Shown here: in pieces, positions 32,533 to 44,374 of the stretch
Layout: each line of letters opens with the position of its first letter
How positions within the stretch are numbered: position 1 is the stretch's first letter
Program-made: the position numbers and the translations under genes
Notes under the pieces: model-generated
Database searches by the model: none
Seen by the model: only the letters and a program-made list of their open reading frames with translations
Told to the model about the DNA's origin: nothing
Source: Chara braunii
Lineage: Eukaryota; Streptophyta; Charophyceae; Charales; Characeae
Length of the DNA stretch: 62,437 nt
Assembly: GCA_003427395.1 (NCBI GenBank)
Contig: BFEA01001157.1
Coordinates: 27,415-89,851, forward strand
Direction: 5' to 3'

Positions 32533-32806
32533 GACTGAAATTCTTGCTACTCAAAGTGTTCTTCTTGAGATCTCTTCACCTCCCATACAATATCCACCAT
32601 ATTTACTCAGCTGTCAGTTTCCTTTACTGAATGCCCTTTAATCCTCATGGCAGTCTCTTCATTTCGTTTTCCTTAGTACCATGTCGATAATTGGCAGCCA
32701 ATTACTTTGATCACAATAGTTATTAGCAATAGGAGGAATATGAATTGTCTCGTATGTTACTTACATTCGTCCCTACTCCACTTGCCCGGTTATGCTTTCT
32801 CGTCAT

Positions 32807-33690
32807 AGATAGCTTGAACAATAATTTCTCATAGTCAGTTAAATGTCTCACCATCATTGCAGCCTCTCTTCTTGACGTCAGAACGGATATGATAGATATC
32901 TCCCTCCGAGAAGCGAGTCAACACTACACAGATGGTCGAACTGCCTGAGTGATAAACCCAACAATGTTCATACTAGTAGGGGAGTATCTCTTTAGAAGTG
33001 AGTTTATACAACTTATTCAGTGCATCATTGACTAGCATCCTTAAATCTGATTTGTTTTCCTCTCTTTCAATTTCCTTAAAGTGTCAAAAACTTATAGGGC
33101 ATACCTTTAATCAAGTTCGAGTCTCTCCAATAAATAATGTTAGTCTCATCCTCCAGTCAAGTGTGACACATCACACATGAAGAGATAAAACACAGTTAGC
33201 AACTGGGATTTGCAAGAGAATAATGACTCAATGAGGATAGTAAAGTCAATCTGCATTGAACAACAATTTATCATAGTCAGTTAAAGGTTTCACCATCATT
33301 GCAGCCTCTTTTCTTGACGTAAGGACGGAGATCATAGATATCATCCTCCAAAAAGCGAGTCGGCACTACACAGATGGTCCAACTGCTAGAGTGATAAAGC
33401 CAAGAATGTTCGTACTGATAGGAGAGTATCTCTTTAAAAGTGAGTTTAGACAACTCATTCAGTGCATCATTGACTAGCATCCCTGAATCTGATTTGTTTT
33501 CCTCTCTTTCAATTTTCTTAAAGGGTCAAAGAGTTATTAGGCATACCTTTGATCAAGCTCGATCCTCTCCAATAAATAATGTCAGTCTCATCCTCTAGTC
33601 AAGTGTGGTACCTCATATATGAAGAGATAAAACACAGTTAGCAACTGGGATTTGCAAGAAAATAATGACTCAATGAGGATAGCAAAATCA
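32807..33690 (-). repeat. 442-bp tandem duplication carrying pre-gag ORF fragments
   Basis: ATAGTCAGTTAAA at 32,831 and 33,273 marks two copies with period 442 and about 90% identity. The second copy encodes 67 open residues on the minus strand (33,480-33,277) ending …YDLRPYVKKRG. This aligns with YDTRLYVKKG at 34,954-34,745 and more weakly with KVTLYIS of element 1's members. The first copy carries the same fragment with different changes. Confidence 0.7.
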
Positions 33691-33789
33691 ATCTAAGAAT
33701 TTGAGCATTGTCAACAGTTCTCAAACCCTAATCAAAGCTCAAAGCAGTTGCTGACCCAGGCTCATTCCGAACACGAAAATTTTTCATGT

Positions 33790-33805
33790 TCCCGACAACA
33801 GTGTC
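33790..33805 (-). other. Decayed primer binding site of element 4
   Basis: The minus-strand TGACACTGTTGTCGGGA matches the element 1 PBS TGGCGCCGTTGCCGGGG, with differences that are all G-to-A or C-to-T. Five bases further the plus strand reads TGTCA, the expected LTR end (33,811). It defines where element 4 begins. Confidence 0.6.
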
Positions 33806-33810
33806 ATTTT

Positions 33811-34270
33811 TGTCATACTTTTTCTAGTCGGGCTTCTTTAGGCGACCAGAAAGCCAACAGGCTATACGGGGGATTTTGTTGAAGTTTGCAATAAATACAT
33901 TAATTAAATAAGACAAATCCTTCTTTGTTGTGTGTGTCCGATTTCGAGCGAGACCCTTCAATTGCAGTCTCCATCGGTCCCTAATCTTATAAATCTTTTA
34001 TTTTGATTCAGAACAACAAAACTCATACAAATAATAATCATAGAAGTTTTGGTGTTCCATGCACGTATCAATTCTGCCAATTTACTAATTTTGATAACTG
34101 TGACAAGATCATCAGAAAACACAATCATCAAGCAGAGTCAATGCAAGTGAAGCAGGACTGACTGACTCAAGGCTTAGGCAAGGTAAGTGAGGGAAGACCG
34201 AGAATTCATAATAATATCAGAAAGTACAGATGAATGTACACGACCAGCACACGTCGAGAGTCCTCACTCA
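33811..34270 (-). mobile_element. Probable LTR remnant of element 4
   Basis: Starts TGTCA next to the decayed PBS. No homology to the element 1 LTR beyond the terminus is seen, and the far end cannot be placed. AT-rich, no frame. Confidence 0.35.
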
Positions 34271-34275
34271 TCCCT

Positions 34276-34954
34276 TTAAAGTTTCATCATGAGTCCCTCT
34301 TCTGGTAGTGCGTCTCTTGTGCCTCGAGTTATCTCCATGTACTTCCTGGGATTGTGGTCTTTGAATGTAGAGCCACCTAAAACTTGCAAGCTTTGAGCAC
34401 TTTCATCCAAGACCCATGAAATGGAAGTCAACCATAGAACAAAATTCCTCCAATAAACAAGGAGATATGAATGAGAGAAAATACGTTGCCTCAGATGTCT
34501 AAACTCGGACGGTTCGGTCATTGCTTCGTAGTCGATCTTTGCAGGAGAGACATACATTTTGGATAGATCAACCAAGTCTCCCCAACAAGAACCATCTGTG
34601 AGAATGAAGGGAACTGCAGGTTTGACGTAGTTGGTGTAGAGCTTTGGTCCGAAGTTGCGGATCACTTTGGCACCACTCTCATCAAGCTCCCTCTATTTCG
34701 CTTAAAGGTACTTTGCTGTTGAGATCCAGACCGAGTCAAAGAGTTTATGGGGTTTTCATACCCTTCTTGACGTAGAGTCTCGTGTCATAGACGGTATCTG
34801 CTGTGAAACTGGTGAAAATAACGAAGATTGACAAATCTCCTCGTTTAAAGTCGTTTGCACTGATATACCAGTACTTGAAGACATCTTTAGAAGCAACCTT
34901 GTTGAGACTGGCCAGAACAGTCTCCTGAACTGAGAGTGATTGAACCGTACTCAT
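34276..34954 (-). pseudogene. Pre-gag ORF family, third-element remnant
   Basis: Two frames. 34,954-34,745 has YWYISANDF, IFVIFTSFTAD and YDTRLYVKKG. 34,665-34,276 has KLYTNYVKPAVPFILTDG and SYLLVYWRNFV. They align in order with the GISVG, WIESGW, KVTLY, Y.KGTLP..IVD and LVYYTYLEI stations of element 1 member 1. A stop and shift separate them. It lies outside the PBS of element 4, so it belongs to an older element truncated by element 4's insertion. Confidence 0.5.
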
Positions 34955-35169
34955 GTGTTGGGGTGGATGTTGAAGCCGATCTCTGTGACTCTTAATGAAA
35001 GCACTGTCTACTTTGTATTGATCTCTATATCTTTTGGTAATGATTGAATGTTGATTGATTCTGACTGAAACTCTCAGGTACCTCGAGTAGCTAAACGTCG
35101 CCGAAATAACGAGTCTCTAAATGCAGATCACTTAGTAATGAAACGCTGAGAGAACTGCAGATTGCTGAG

Positions 35170-35820
35170 TGGCATTTGGTAATTGAGATGTCGGTGGGGG
35201 TTTTAGGAGAATAATTTGAGCACCCTGGCGCTCACCTGACCTTCGCCGTGACCTTCTTTAACGCATCTAGCGACGAGCCAATGTTGTGCAACTTGCCATT
35301 GTGATCATATAGAACACGTACTCAATATATTTCTTTTCCCAGACCATTTGAACTGCACGTTCTCTCTAACGACGAGCCAATGTTGGTATAGAGTTTTAGT
35401 CCCATTTGAATTGCCTGTTTATGCGATTTCATGTCCTCGCACGCCTTATCTTTCTACACCTCCTTCTTGTCCCCATTTGATCGGTATTTCAACATTAGGA
35501 CCTCATCATCCTTCATGATTCCTCCACGCTTCAGGACTCAGGGTGTGGGCAGGATAGATTGCAGAAGCTTGGGTGAGCTCAACACTTGAAGAGAGAGCAG
35601 TTTTTAAGTTTCGGCTTTCTTTTAAGTATCCCGCTCGACTAAGTTGTTGAAGACTTCGATGAAGTGTGGTCCGCTACCTAGTTGTCGGCATTGATCAGCT
35701 GTAAGTCCCTCTACTGTCTTCAGGTTATCGTGGGTTACTCGGATCAGTTTATTTACGATGTACCTGACAATTGTGATGGGACCGGTCTAGTGTCGTAGCA
35801 CACGGACCCGAATAGTTACT
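35170..35820 (-). pseudogene. Unrecognised protein-like remnant
   Basis: The minus strand reads TGPITIVRYIVNKLIRVTHD and DNLKTVEGLTADQCRQLG followed by an uninterrupted stretch to FNNLVERDT. Two similar peptides follow downstream, KLYTNIGSSLERT and KLHNIGSSLDALKK. Composition is protein-like with few stops. I know no family for it. Position suggests the 5' part of the same older element as 34,276-34,954. Confidence 0.35.
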
Positions 35821-35829
35821 AGTTACAGA

Positions 35830-36715
35830 CTCCGTTCAACTCGTACACAGTGAATGCAGACTGGATGGCTTGCAAGACAAGACTCCCTTAAAACTATCCA
35901 GATGGTCTGTAGAAAGTCTGTTGGATCGTTTTGCTAAGGCTACCTAGTAAGTCTGCTATGGATTGTCTTAGCGGTTTTTCCCAAAGGAAAAAAAGGAAAA
36001 CGTAATAATGTTAAATGTTCTCATGGCGACTGCCCCCACCGATTAGTAAGTGGTACATGCAGGCCTCTTTCACAACCCGCTACGAGTAGCGAGGCCATGC
36101 ACTTGATGATAGACTCTGGCAAGCGTCGTTCAGATTTTTCGTCTGCAATGTCCTTGAGCGCAGAGTCCGACTATAGGCAAAGTGACACCGTTCCAGATGC
36201 CTCACACGCTATACGAGATCCCCGAATGTAGGCACTCAAGATATAGCTCTTGTGTTAAATGCGAGACCCTGCGCACTAAGCCCTTCCCTGTTCATTGCGT
36301 TGTTCTTTGAGCTTCGACGTCTGATCTTTTTCGGCAACGGTAGTTATGAACATCCAACCAAACTCACTGGCAACATCAAGTAAGAGCAAAGGTCATGCTC
36401 GGGATGAGCCTATTCTGATCATTTCCCCTTTTCTTTACCTCCTTTCGTTCCGACACCGGAGATCTTGAGTTTGGTTCACTAGATAGTAAGTGGGGCGTAG
36501 TTTGGTTGGATAGCGAGCACGTCGAGGCTATCAGTTGGGATGTCCACCAGTCTCGTCGTATAGTTCAGCATGACTTTCCACAACTCAACCTTACCTTATA
36601 CACTTTCTTCTCCCTTCAGGTACGAAGCTCATAAGACCCTTACTTAGCCCATAGCCAAACGTCGTGTGTAACATTCTTGAGACACTCGCGTGCTCTAAAT
36701 ATTAACCATGAGTAC
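35830..36715. other. Spacer, no feature recognised
   Basis: No coherent frame, repeat or terminus on either strand. Confidence 0.3.
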
Positions 36716-36720
36716 CTTCT

Positions 36721-37099
36721 CAATTAACTGTCATTTGTCAAGATGGACATTTTTTATTTTTTGAACAAAATTGAAACTGATTGTTTTCAACTTTTTTGCT
36801 CGAAAACGCAGTCTAAATTTGCTGCTCTTGAGGGTTTGACGTTTTTAAAACGTTGGATTCCCTGTACGTATCTCGACCTAGCTTGAGCTCAGATACATCC
36901 AATGGAGACCGCTTGGATATATCTGGTCTCAAGGTAGGTCCAGATGCATACAGGGGGTCCAGCGTTTTAAAAACGTCGGACCCTAAAGAGTAACAAATTT
37001 AGACTGAGTTTTCGGCCAAAAAAAATTGAAAAACTCAGTTTCAATTTTGTTCAAAAAAAAAAAAAAAAAAATCCATTTTTACGAAATGGTAGTTAATTG
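36721..37099. mobile_element. 379-bp foldback / MITE-like element
   Basis: The two halves are inverted copies over the whole length with a loop near 36,905. Outer arms CAATTAACTG.CATTT and AAATGGTAGTTAATTG pair. So do GAACAAAATTGAAACTGA with its complement at 37,034, and GACGTTTTTAAAACG with CGTTTTAAAAACGTC at 36,965. Arms are about 185 bp with scattered mismatches. No coding capacity. It could be a MITE or an siRNA-producing hairpin. Target duplication is not clear. Confidence 0.8.
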
Positions 37100-39058
37100 G
37101 GGTTGGGGGACATTCCTGACATGACAAACTGCATGACGGGCAACGAATCTCGGCTTGAGTGTCTCTGTTCAGGTAGCTTCAGTTTTCATGCACTAATCAC
37201 TGATCAAATAGAGTATCAGACACCATCACGGACGATATTCTATCAGGCCATGTACACAACCCTCCTTTTGGGCACCTATCAAGCAAAGTGATGGATTAAC
37301 AAGGCAAGCTAAAAAGTTTATGTTGTATAGCATTTTAGACTAGACCTCATCAAGAAGAAATTTTGCTAGGAGATGCGTCACCCTTCTTAGTAAGACAAAT
37401 TTCTTGCCCATGAGACCGAACAACGAAAGATGTCAGTATTCGTTATTTCTACCACATATGTAGATGATGCCCGCTATTATGCCCATTGTAAGTCCCCCCT
37501 TCTCTCGTTGCTCTAAGATCCGCTAGTGGTCAAGAAACACAAACCGGTCAGGCCAGCCTTTCGGAGCGTACAACCTCAGCCTCGGAAGTAGGAGAGAAAC
37601 CATGAATGTCCAACATAACCACTGACACAAAATTCTCAAAGCAGGAAAACAAGGATTAGAAATGGTATAATTCGGATGTTGGAGGCGTAATCTTCATGGC
37701 TAGTAACCCTTATGATATCGTTTTTAAGTTGTTCAGTAGAAGTTTTCCTGGTCAATGATTATGGGCTTCATAGGAAGGAGAAAGAGAGTAGGAACTTTCC
37801 CAACATGTGAGTGCGGTAGTCAGTTTAAAGACCTATACACGAGTGATTTATAGGCCCTTTAACTAAATCACACACTCTGATAGATTGTCGTAGCGCTTAT
37901 ACTCCTTCGAAACGACATAACCCCTTGATCTTACTAAATCACATATATACGCACACCAAGCAAAGTGACAGAGCTCTTCCAAGAACCAACATCCGTTGAG
38001 CCCCTCCTAACGGTATCATCAAGCTCGAGTTCATGCATCACTCCATGGACTGGAGACAATTCACGCCAAGAACAGATCACCAAACGATTAGCGATCTGAT
38101 TAACGTTTGCTATTAACTAAAGATTCCAACGTTAATCAGCATTAACAGACGGCGTTCACAGATCAGGATATGAACAAGGGCGTCATTAATAATGATTTAG
38201 CCCTTAGTACCGATTCGGATGGTCGAGGCGACAACACTCCACTTCTAACTATCTCACTCAACTCACTCGGCTGGAGTTCCTCGTGGATCCGTAAGACAGT
38301 ACAATCATTGCATCGCAACTATTTCTTCGTGAGCAAGAACTAGCAATACCTCACTCTAGAAAATTTAGAAACCTTATCAATCATTCGCACGTTCAGGATT
38401 ATCCCTGAGAGTCCAACCACATCTCACTCACAAGAAGACTCATCTTTCACCCATGATCATTAGCAGAAGCTCGACTGACGTGAACAAGACACAAGGAAAT
38501 GTTGCCCATAAATCATAGGGTACAACCCCTATTGCCCTACGTGCTGGTCATGTCACTCCGGGAGAAGGCGGAAGTTGACGAAGACAAATGCTCACAGTTT
38601 AGCAGGGACAACAGGTTGTGCAGTTAAGCCACTCAAGCTTGGCACGACAAGAATCAGGAACCAGTTTTTCCCTCTATATGCCCATAGATGGTACCTTGGT
38701 TACTTATCCCCTCCGGTCATGCCAAGGTAGGGCGAGTAAAGTCACGATCGAAATTAACTTTTGAAGCCACATCACACCTACACCACTCAAGTCACGAGAG
38801 CTTACCCATCTGGTAGAATAGTGACTCCGACAAGAGGAGCGACGTCAATCGCGCCATTCGAGCGTAGACTGCTCGAAACTCTACTAGGTGTTTTCTCTCC
38901 CTCTCTCTTTTTCCCTTTCGTATACCGCACAATACTTTCTCGTAGTCTGTCCACCAACAGTCGCTCTACTCTCTTGACAATGCGGGGTTGCCTCATCAAT
39001 TCCACTGGTGATAAGTGGTCAAACCCTAGAGTGCATAAACACGATCAAGTACTTAGTC
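37100..39058. other. Spacer, no gene seen
   Basis: About 2 kb without coherent frames, tandem repeats or recognisable termini. Left flank of the solo LTR. It may hold decayed retroelement sequence that I cannot identify. Confidence 0.3.
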
Positions 39059-40640
39059 TGTCGAGTGCATCGGTCCCACATAGGGTGGGACCCTTCCGGT
39101 CGCGTCACGCAGGAGTTGGTCTACTCGCGATACTTAAATGGAGCTTCTGCAGCCGCTCCGGCCGAGTGCACCAACCATACCTCTCGTGAGCCCATATGAC
39201 AAGATAGGGCCTACGCGAGGTACAACTTACCTCCACCTTCGGGAGTTGTCACCTCCCTTCGGTGGGCGTATCCCCACCGAGGTACCAGTCCACTGTACGA
39301 AAGTTAATCAGTTGCAATCACAGAGGTGGGTCAACCGAGGGCGTTTCTTGTACGTCGTAGCATAGGGGGTATGTGAGGTCCTACGCCTCTATCGGACCCA
39401 CACATGAACTGACGCATTGGGGCGCAAAAGTCCCAAACGTGAATCGTCGGCAGTCGATTAGAACGCATCCCATGCACTATGCCTTACATCACGCTTTAAA
39501 ACATAACATTGAAAAAAACATACTCAAACAAATAACAACACTCCTAGTCCCTTTCGTATGCAACCCATAACCTTCCGACACGAAACTCGGTTAGGCAACA
39601 ACCATAAGGCTTAATATAAATTTGCACATACGCAGGACCTTCTTATATCGACTAGCAATGCAAGCATACGCAAGCAGTTGCAATGATGACATAATATGTA
39701 GTACCCATAATTACGTGGTTCTCAATAGTCTCGAGGGTCGCCTTCGACACTCAAGTGTCAGATGACATGTGTCGTGAGGGGTTAATCTCTCGACGTTAGA
39801 CAACCTCCAAGTGCGGTTGAGAACCACACCCTCTTCTGCACCCTGTGGAAAGTACACAGGTTCATACCTGTGGTGACAATCGTCTCTTATTGCCATGGAG
39901 ACCAGCTCCATCATCCAAGGCCTGGAGAGAACTCAAGGGGTTTGACTTTGATGGCTGCCACAGACTACAGCGTCCAACCATAATAATTCTAAAAAGCAAA
40001 GGGTAAGAGGGGGTCTCCCTTTTTTCTCAAAGCATAATTTGTAGAACTCTTACTCACGACCGCAGTAAACCGCATGGACGCTTAAGGTATTATATATGTT
40101 AACATATATATACACAAAGGATTAAAAATATGTGACGATCACTTCTCACAATCACAGTGGGACTCCCCTCCATATACGTATGTAATGGTAGGCAGTCACA
40201 CCCAGAGTCCAAACGACGAACATACCTACAATCACATCAAAGATTCAACCAAAGTCCACGCACTACATGGGGTCGACTTCAACCATTCTCTACGCTCACA
40301 CCCCTCAATTTAGCCATACAAGCCCCAGTCTTTGTTCAACCTTCCATAAATAAAAGCACTCAGTATCTTTGTTTAATGGTCATTCAATAAAGTTCGGATG
40401 AAAACCCAAAAAAAAAAATTCAAATCAGGGTTAAAGCCTTTAGGTTGAGTTGGCGAGAGTGAATTGGAGTTGAATTGTAAACCGACGAATCGACAACCGA
40501 CCTGTTATCAGTGATAACAAACTAAGATCCTCGTGGGATCAAGGTGAATCTAGTCTCAATCTTGAATCAAAATATCTAAAGAAGGTCTGTAACACAAAAC
40601 AGATCAATGCCCAAGGCTAACTATTAGTGTATAGGGAATA
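39059..40640 (-). mobile_element. Solo LTR related to the element 1 LTR
   Basis: Begins TGTCGAGTGC, matching TGTCGTGCGC at 15,570, and then shares CGGTCCCAC, GTCACGCAGGAGTT, GCGAGGTACAAC.TTACCTCCAC, GAGGGCGTTTCT and ACGTCGTAGCATAGG. A GTTATCA..TGATAAC hairpin near 40,505 and ACACAA.ACAG beyond it also match. There is no PBS on its left, unlike element 1, and no integrase to its right, so it looks like a solo LTR of a related element. It carries insertions relative to element 1. The right end is approximate. Confidence 0.65.
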
Positions 40641-40769
40641 AATCTCCATAACATTTTTTCACTTCAGACTAAGTTTAGGTCCACTCCTAAGTCAATGTCC
40701 AAAAAAAGGTAGACCTATGGCAGAATCTCCTCTATACAAGGAGGATTGTCAGAACCATCATCTGTCAAA

Positions 40770-41260
40770 ATATAATATATCTCCTCTAAACTGTGAACAT
40801 TTCAGCAGCGCTTCCCGTAAGAAAAGTGTATTTTCATAATTTATACTATCTCCAATATGAAAAACTGAAATAATATCTCACTCCAGAAAATTAATTTTGT
40901 CTAACTCTTTGAATAGTAAAACTTTGGGCAGTATCTCCCTTAGAGAAGTAGGTTTTTCATATTTATACTGACTCAAATATGAACTGGAACTTAAGACTTG
41001 AGTTCTGTTGATACAAAATTTAACTAACTCTTTATATTTGTAAAAATTTCGGCAGCGTTTCCCGTAGATAAAAAAACTTTCCAAATTTTATACAAAGCTA
41101 AATACTAAGTCTAAAAATAATCATGACTTTCCAAAGTCAAATTTTGTCTAACTTTCCGAATTAGTAAAATTTTTTGCAGCATTTTCCTTAGAAAATAAAA
41201 CTTTCTAGATTCTTACTCAGTCAGGTATAAACTTTAGATTCTTACCAAGATTTATATAAA
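40770..41260. repeat. 124-bp AT-rich satellite, about four copies
   Basis: GCAGCG/GCAGTA followed by TTTCCCGTAGA/CTCCCTTAGA recurs at 40,805, 40,928, 41,052 and 41,176 (period 123-124), with TTTTGTCTAACT and AAACTTT in each unit. Units are strongly diverged. Confidence 0.7.
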
Positions 41261-41418
41261 GCTAAGCATAATAAATGATCCCAGAAAATGTGAGAATTGA
41301 CCTAAGTAAAAAATGTTAGCTTAAAAAATGCGAAAATTGCACTAACTCATATAGCCCTAGCATGTGGCGAGCATCTAAAGCAACTACCTGTCAAACTGAA
41401 ATTCAGACTAATGAGTGG

Positions 41419-41450
<32 letters not shown>
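41419..41450. repeat. (GATT)n microsatellite
   Basis: Eight GATT units just before the sequencing gap. Confidence 0.95.
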
Positions 41451-41451
<1 letters not shown>

Positions 41452-41542
41452 GGGTCGGAGTTGGGGCGAGGGGGGGAAAGATAGACGAGAGCAGATGAGG
41501 GGAGACAAACGGCATCGGAGCGGGGGGGACAATCGAGATCGG

Positions 41543-42376
41543 NNNNNNNNNNNNNNNNNNNNNNNNNNNNNNNNNNNNNNNNNNNNNNNNNNNNNNNNNN
41601 NNNNNNNNNNNNNNNNNNNNNNNNNNNNNNNNNNNNNNNNNNNNNNNNNNNNNNNNNNNNNNNNNNNNNNNNNNNNNNNNNNNNNNNNNNNNNNNNNNNN
41701 NNNNNNNNNNNNNNNNNNNNNNNNNNNNNNNNNNNNNNNNNNNNNNNNNNNNNNNNNNNNNNNNNNNNNNNNNNNNNNNNNNNNNNNNNNNNNNNNNNNN
41801 NNNNNNNNNNNNNNNNNNNNNNNNNNNNNNNNNNNNNNNNNNNNNNNNNNNNNNNNNNNNNNNNNNNNNNNNNNNNNNNNNNNNNNNNNNNNNNNNNNNN
41901 NNNNNNNNNNNNNNNNNNNNNNNNNNNNNNNNNNNNNNNNNNNNNNNNNNNNNNNNNNNNNNNNNNNNNNNNNNNNNNNNNNNNNNNNNNNNNNNNNNNN
42001 NNNNNNNNNNNNNNNNNNNNNNNNNNNNNNNNNNNNNNNNNNNNNNNNNNNNNNNNNNNNNNNNNNNNNNNNNNNNNNNNNNNNNNNNNNNNNNNNNNNN
42101 NNNNNNNNNNNNNNNNNNNNNNNNNNNNNNNNNNNNNNNNNNNNNNNNNNNNNNNNNNNNNNNNNNNNNNNNNNNNNNNNNNNNNNNNNNNNNNNNNNNN
42201 NNNNNNNNNNNNNNNNNNNNNNNNNNNNNNNNNNNNNNNNNNNNNNNNNNNNNNNNNNNNNNNNNNNNNNNNNNNNNNNNNNNNNNNNNNNNNNNNNNNN
42301 NNNNNNNNNNNNNNNNNNNNNNNNNNNNNNNNNNNNNNNNNNNNNNNNNNNNNNNNNNNNNNNNNNNNNNNNNNNN
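41543..42376. other. Assembly gap
   Basis: 834 N bases. G-rich sequence on the left and a C9-type run on the right suggest that base composition stopped the assembly. Confidence 1.
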
Positions 42377-42559
42377 CACCCCCCCCCTCCCCCTTCAGAT
42401 CCCATTTCCCACCCTGGGAAGGCCCCGGAAACGTATCCTACGACTGTACGTACGGTCCGTACGACTGTCTGGGGGCCCGTACGCACGGTCGTACGGTCGT
42501 TCGTGCTCCCCGTATCTGTACGGGGGGACACAGCCACGAAACACTGTTTCCTCGGCGGC

Positions 42560-43390
42560 GAATCCAATACCGTGATTGCCATTTTCACTTCTTTGACGAT
42601 TTCTGGCATAGGTGACGGTCAGAAATCAATGGACAAAGGAACGGGTTTAGAAGTGTTTTCCTTTCTCATGTTCTTAAATATCTCTAACTTTGTCTGCCAA
42701 TATTCAAGACGACTTGCTTTGAGCTGACGTTTTCATTCTTCATGTATCTGAAATTGCGACTGTTCGTTCTTCCAGTCCTCAAACAAGTCGCTCACACCTT
42801 TGTGACCTTTGATGAAGTCCCCATTATCCAAGTTCACCTTTAAGGCACACGGCTAGAATGGCATCGACAGTCCTGCGCAACCCCCTTGCTCATCCCTTTT
42901 GAACCAATATATGGGCTCGTCCACTTGCATCCATTCGGTGACATTGCAATGTTTTTTGTACACCATAGCAAGGTTCTCCCCATTCATATTAAACTTAAAC
43001 AGTTGCTCCTTGGAATGCCCGCCGATACGTTTGTCCATCTATTCTTTCACGACACCTTTCCAATCTGCCATCTCATTGATGAACATGCAATTAACGTCCT
43101 CGTTTGTCGAATTTCTAAGTGCGGTGAACAATTCGGGCATGTTGTAAGCATCGGTATCTGCTAGCTTCCTAGCGAACAAACTAAACTTCGCATCGATGTC
43201 TGTGTGTGTATGACCTACTATCATAAATCCCATTTCTACGGCCTAAAAAATGCGGAACTTGACCAACAATGAGAGAAACACAAACACGTATTTATTCTTG
43301 TTTTGACTACCGCAGTTGTCTGCTTGCAGTCTAAAAACTTCAGGCAACCCTCCTGACTGTCTCTGCACATCTCTCAAGACCCTCACAACG
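42560..43390 (-). pseudogene. DUF7869-like gene, C-terminal half
   Basis: The minus strand reads LPEVFRLQADNCGSQNKNKY, then a hydrophobic strand, an in-frame TAG, and EMGFMIVGHTHTDIDAKFS. The LQxDNC..xNKN and GHTHxDID motifs with this spacing are characteristic of the DUF7869 domain found in multicopy, transposon-like genes. Downstream frames (43,233-43,039 and 43,038-42,853) continue it, with stops between them. The acidic and His residues suggest an RNase H-like nuclease or transposase fold, which is inference. At least three in-frame stops make it a pseudogene. Confidence 0.7.
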
Positions 43391-43392
43391 GA

Positions 43393-43800
43393 TTACACGA
43401 TGAAATCCGGACCGTGTGGATAGACTGGAAACCATGTGTGCACAATAATGTGCGGATCCCGTTCATGCATGAGAATGCCGGTGAAATTAGTTTTCATCGT
43501 GGTGCGGTTGTCCATGGCCTTGGATGTGCGGTTGCGGGCGGTGTGAGGAATAATTGTTTTTACATAAACTTTTGTTAGGCATGAACTTTGATTCTGCCGA
43601 TCACATGTCATAATGTCCACGGTGCGCCTTCTGCAATATTCTATGGCGATTGAGTTTCGCGACGAGACCATGTCTAGCCTCGGGCATTGCCCCTTCGATA
43701 AGGTATGTCTGTTTTGTGCAGTAATCGCATCTAGCATGATCGGTCGATCTAACAAGGTGAACATGCTAGAAGAAATCACACCACATTTTTGCGAAGACAT
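43393..43800 (-). pseudogene. DUF7869-like gene, central part
   Basis: In one frame CDYCTKQTYLIEGAM leads to the helix LVAKLNRHRILQKAHRGHY, a C-x2-C then H-x-x-x-x-x-x-H/R pattern usual before DUF7869. The frame shifts after a TGA, and the continuation DIMTCDRQNQ…GILMHERDPH…WFPVYPHGPDFIV leads through a TAA into the C-terminal half. Confidence 0.55.
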
Positions 43801-44374
43801 GCAGAGAACGACAGTCTATGGCCTGTTTCTTCAGACGCCGTTGTATGCTTTCGTACACGGCTGTCTTCGTTGCATACGTGGAAGGCAGTCTGACTCTCGG
43901 TCTGACCTCGTAGACTTTGTTCATATCCGTTTGGTCAAGCATTGCATCAGCCTCGTCCAATATTAATGTTTGGAAGGTCTGGAAAGTTACTCCATGGATG
44001 GCGGACGACGTGGAGTGACATTGCCTTCCATGAATGGGCACTACTGTACCCTCTGCATGTTTGTTGCGATAAAATACGTACATGTTCCTTGAGAAGCCGA
44101 TGATGTAGCACCACACCTATATGCAAACCCTATGTTTATCTACAACGGGTTTGACAACCTTCTTGTCATCTTCAATACATGTGAAACTATCGAATTGTTT
44201 AATCCACCACTTTCTTTTGTCTTCTGATGGCAGTGATATATATTTCATTCTAGCCCTGGAAACCTCATCAGCAGTCATCATCGAGCAACACTGCATTTTT
44301 TTGCAGCACGTCTTGTTGAGCACGACACCACACTCGTCTATCGTACATCTATTGAGTACATTCGCACCTGACAA
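43766..44374 (-). pseudogene. DUF7869-like gene, N-terminal part
   Basis: 44,374-44,117 has CCKKMQCCSMMTADEVSRAR and RKWWIKQFDSF, a Cys-rich putative zinc region. 44,116-43,766 has WCYIIGFSRNMYVFY, then a HGVTFQTFQTLI stretch. Order and content fit the region upstream of the domain in related multicopy genes. They are joined by stop and shift. Confidence 0.5.

Noticed and set aside
35265-35400. Two AACATTGGCTCGTCG copies on the minus strand as possible primer binding sites
   Set aside because: Both fall in protein-like frames (HNIGSSL, TNIGSSL), so they are repeated codons rather than PBS.
41347-42727. Open frames of 320-426 residues on both strands
   Set aside because: They consist almost entirely of N bases.
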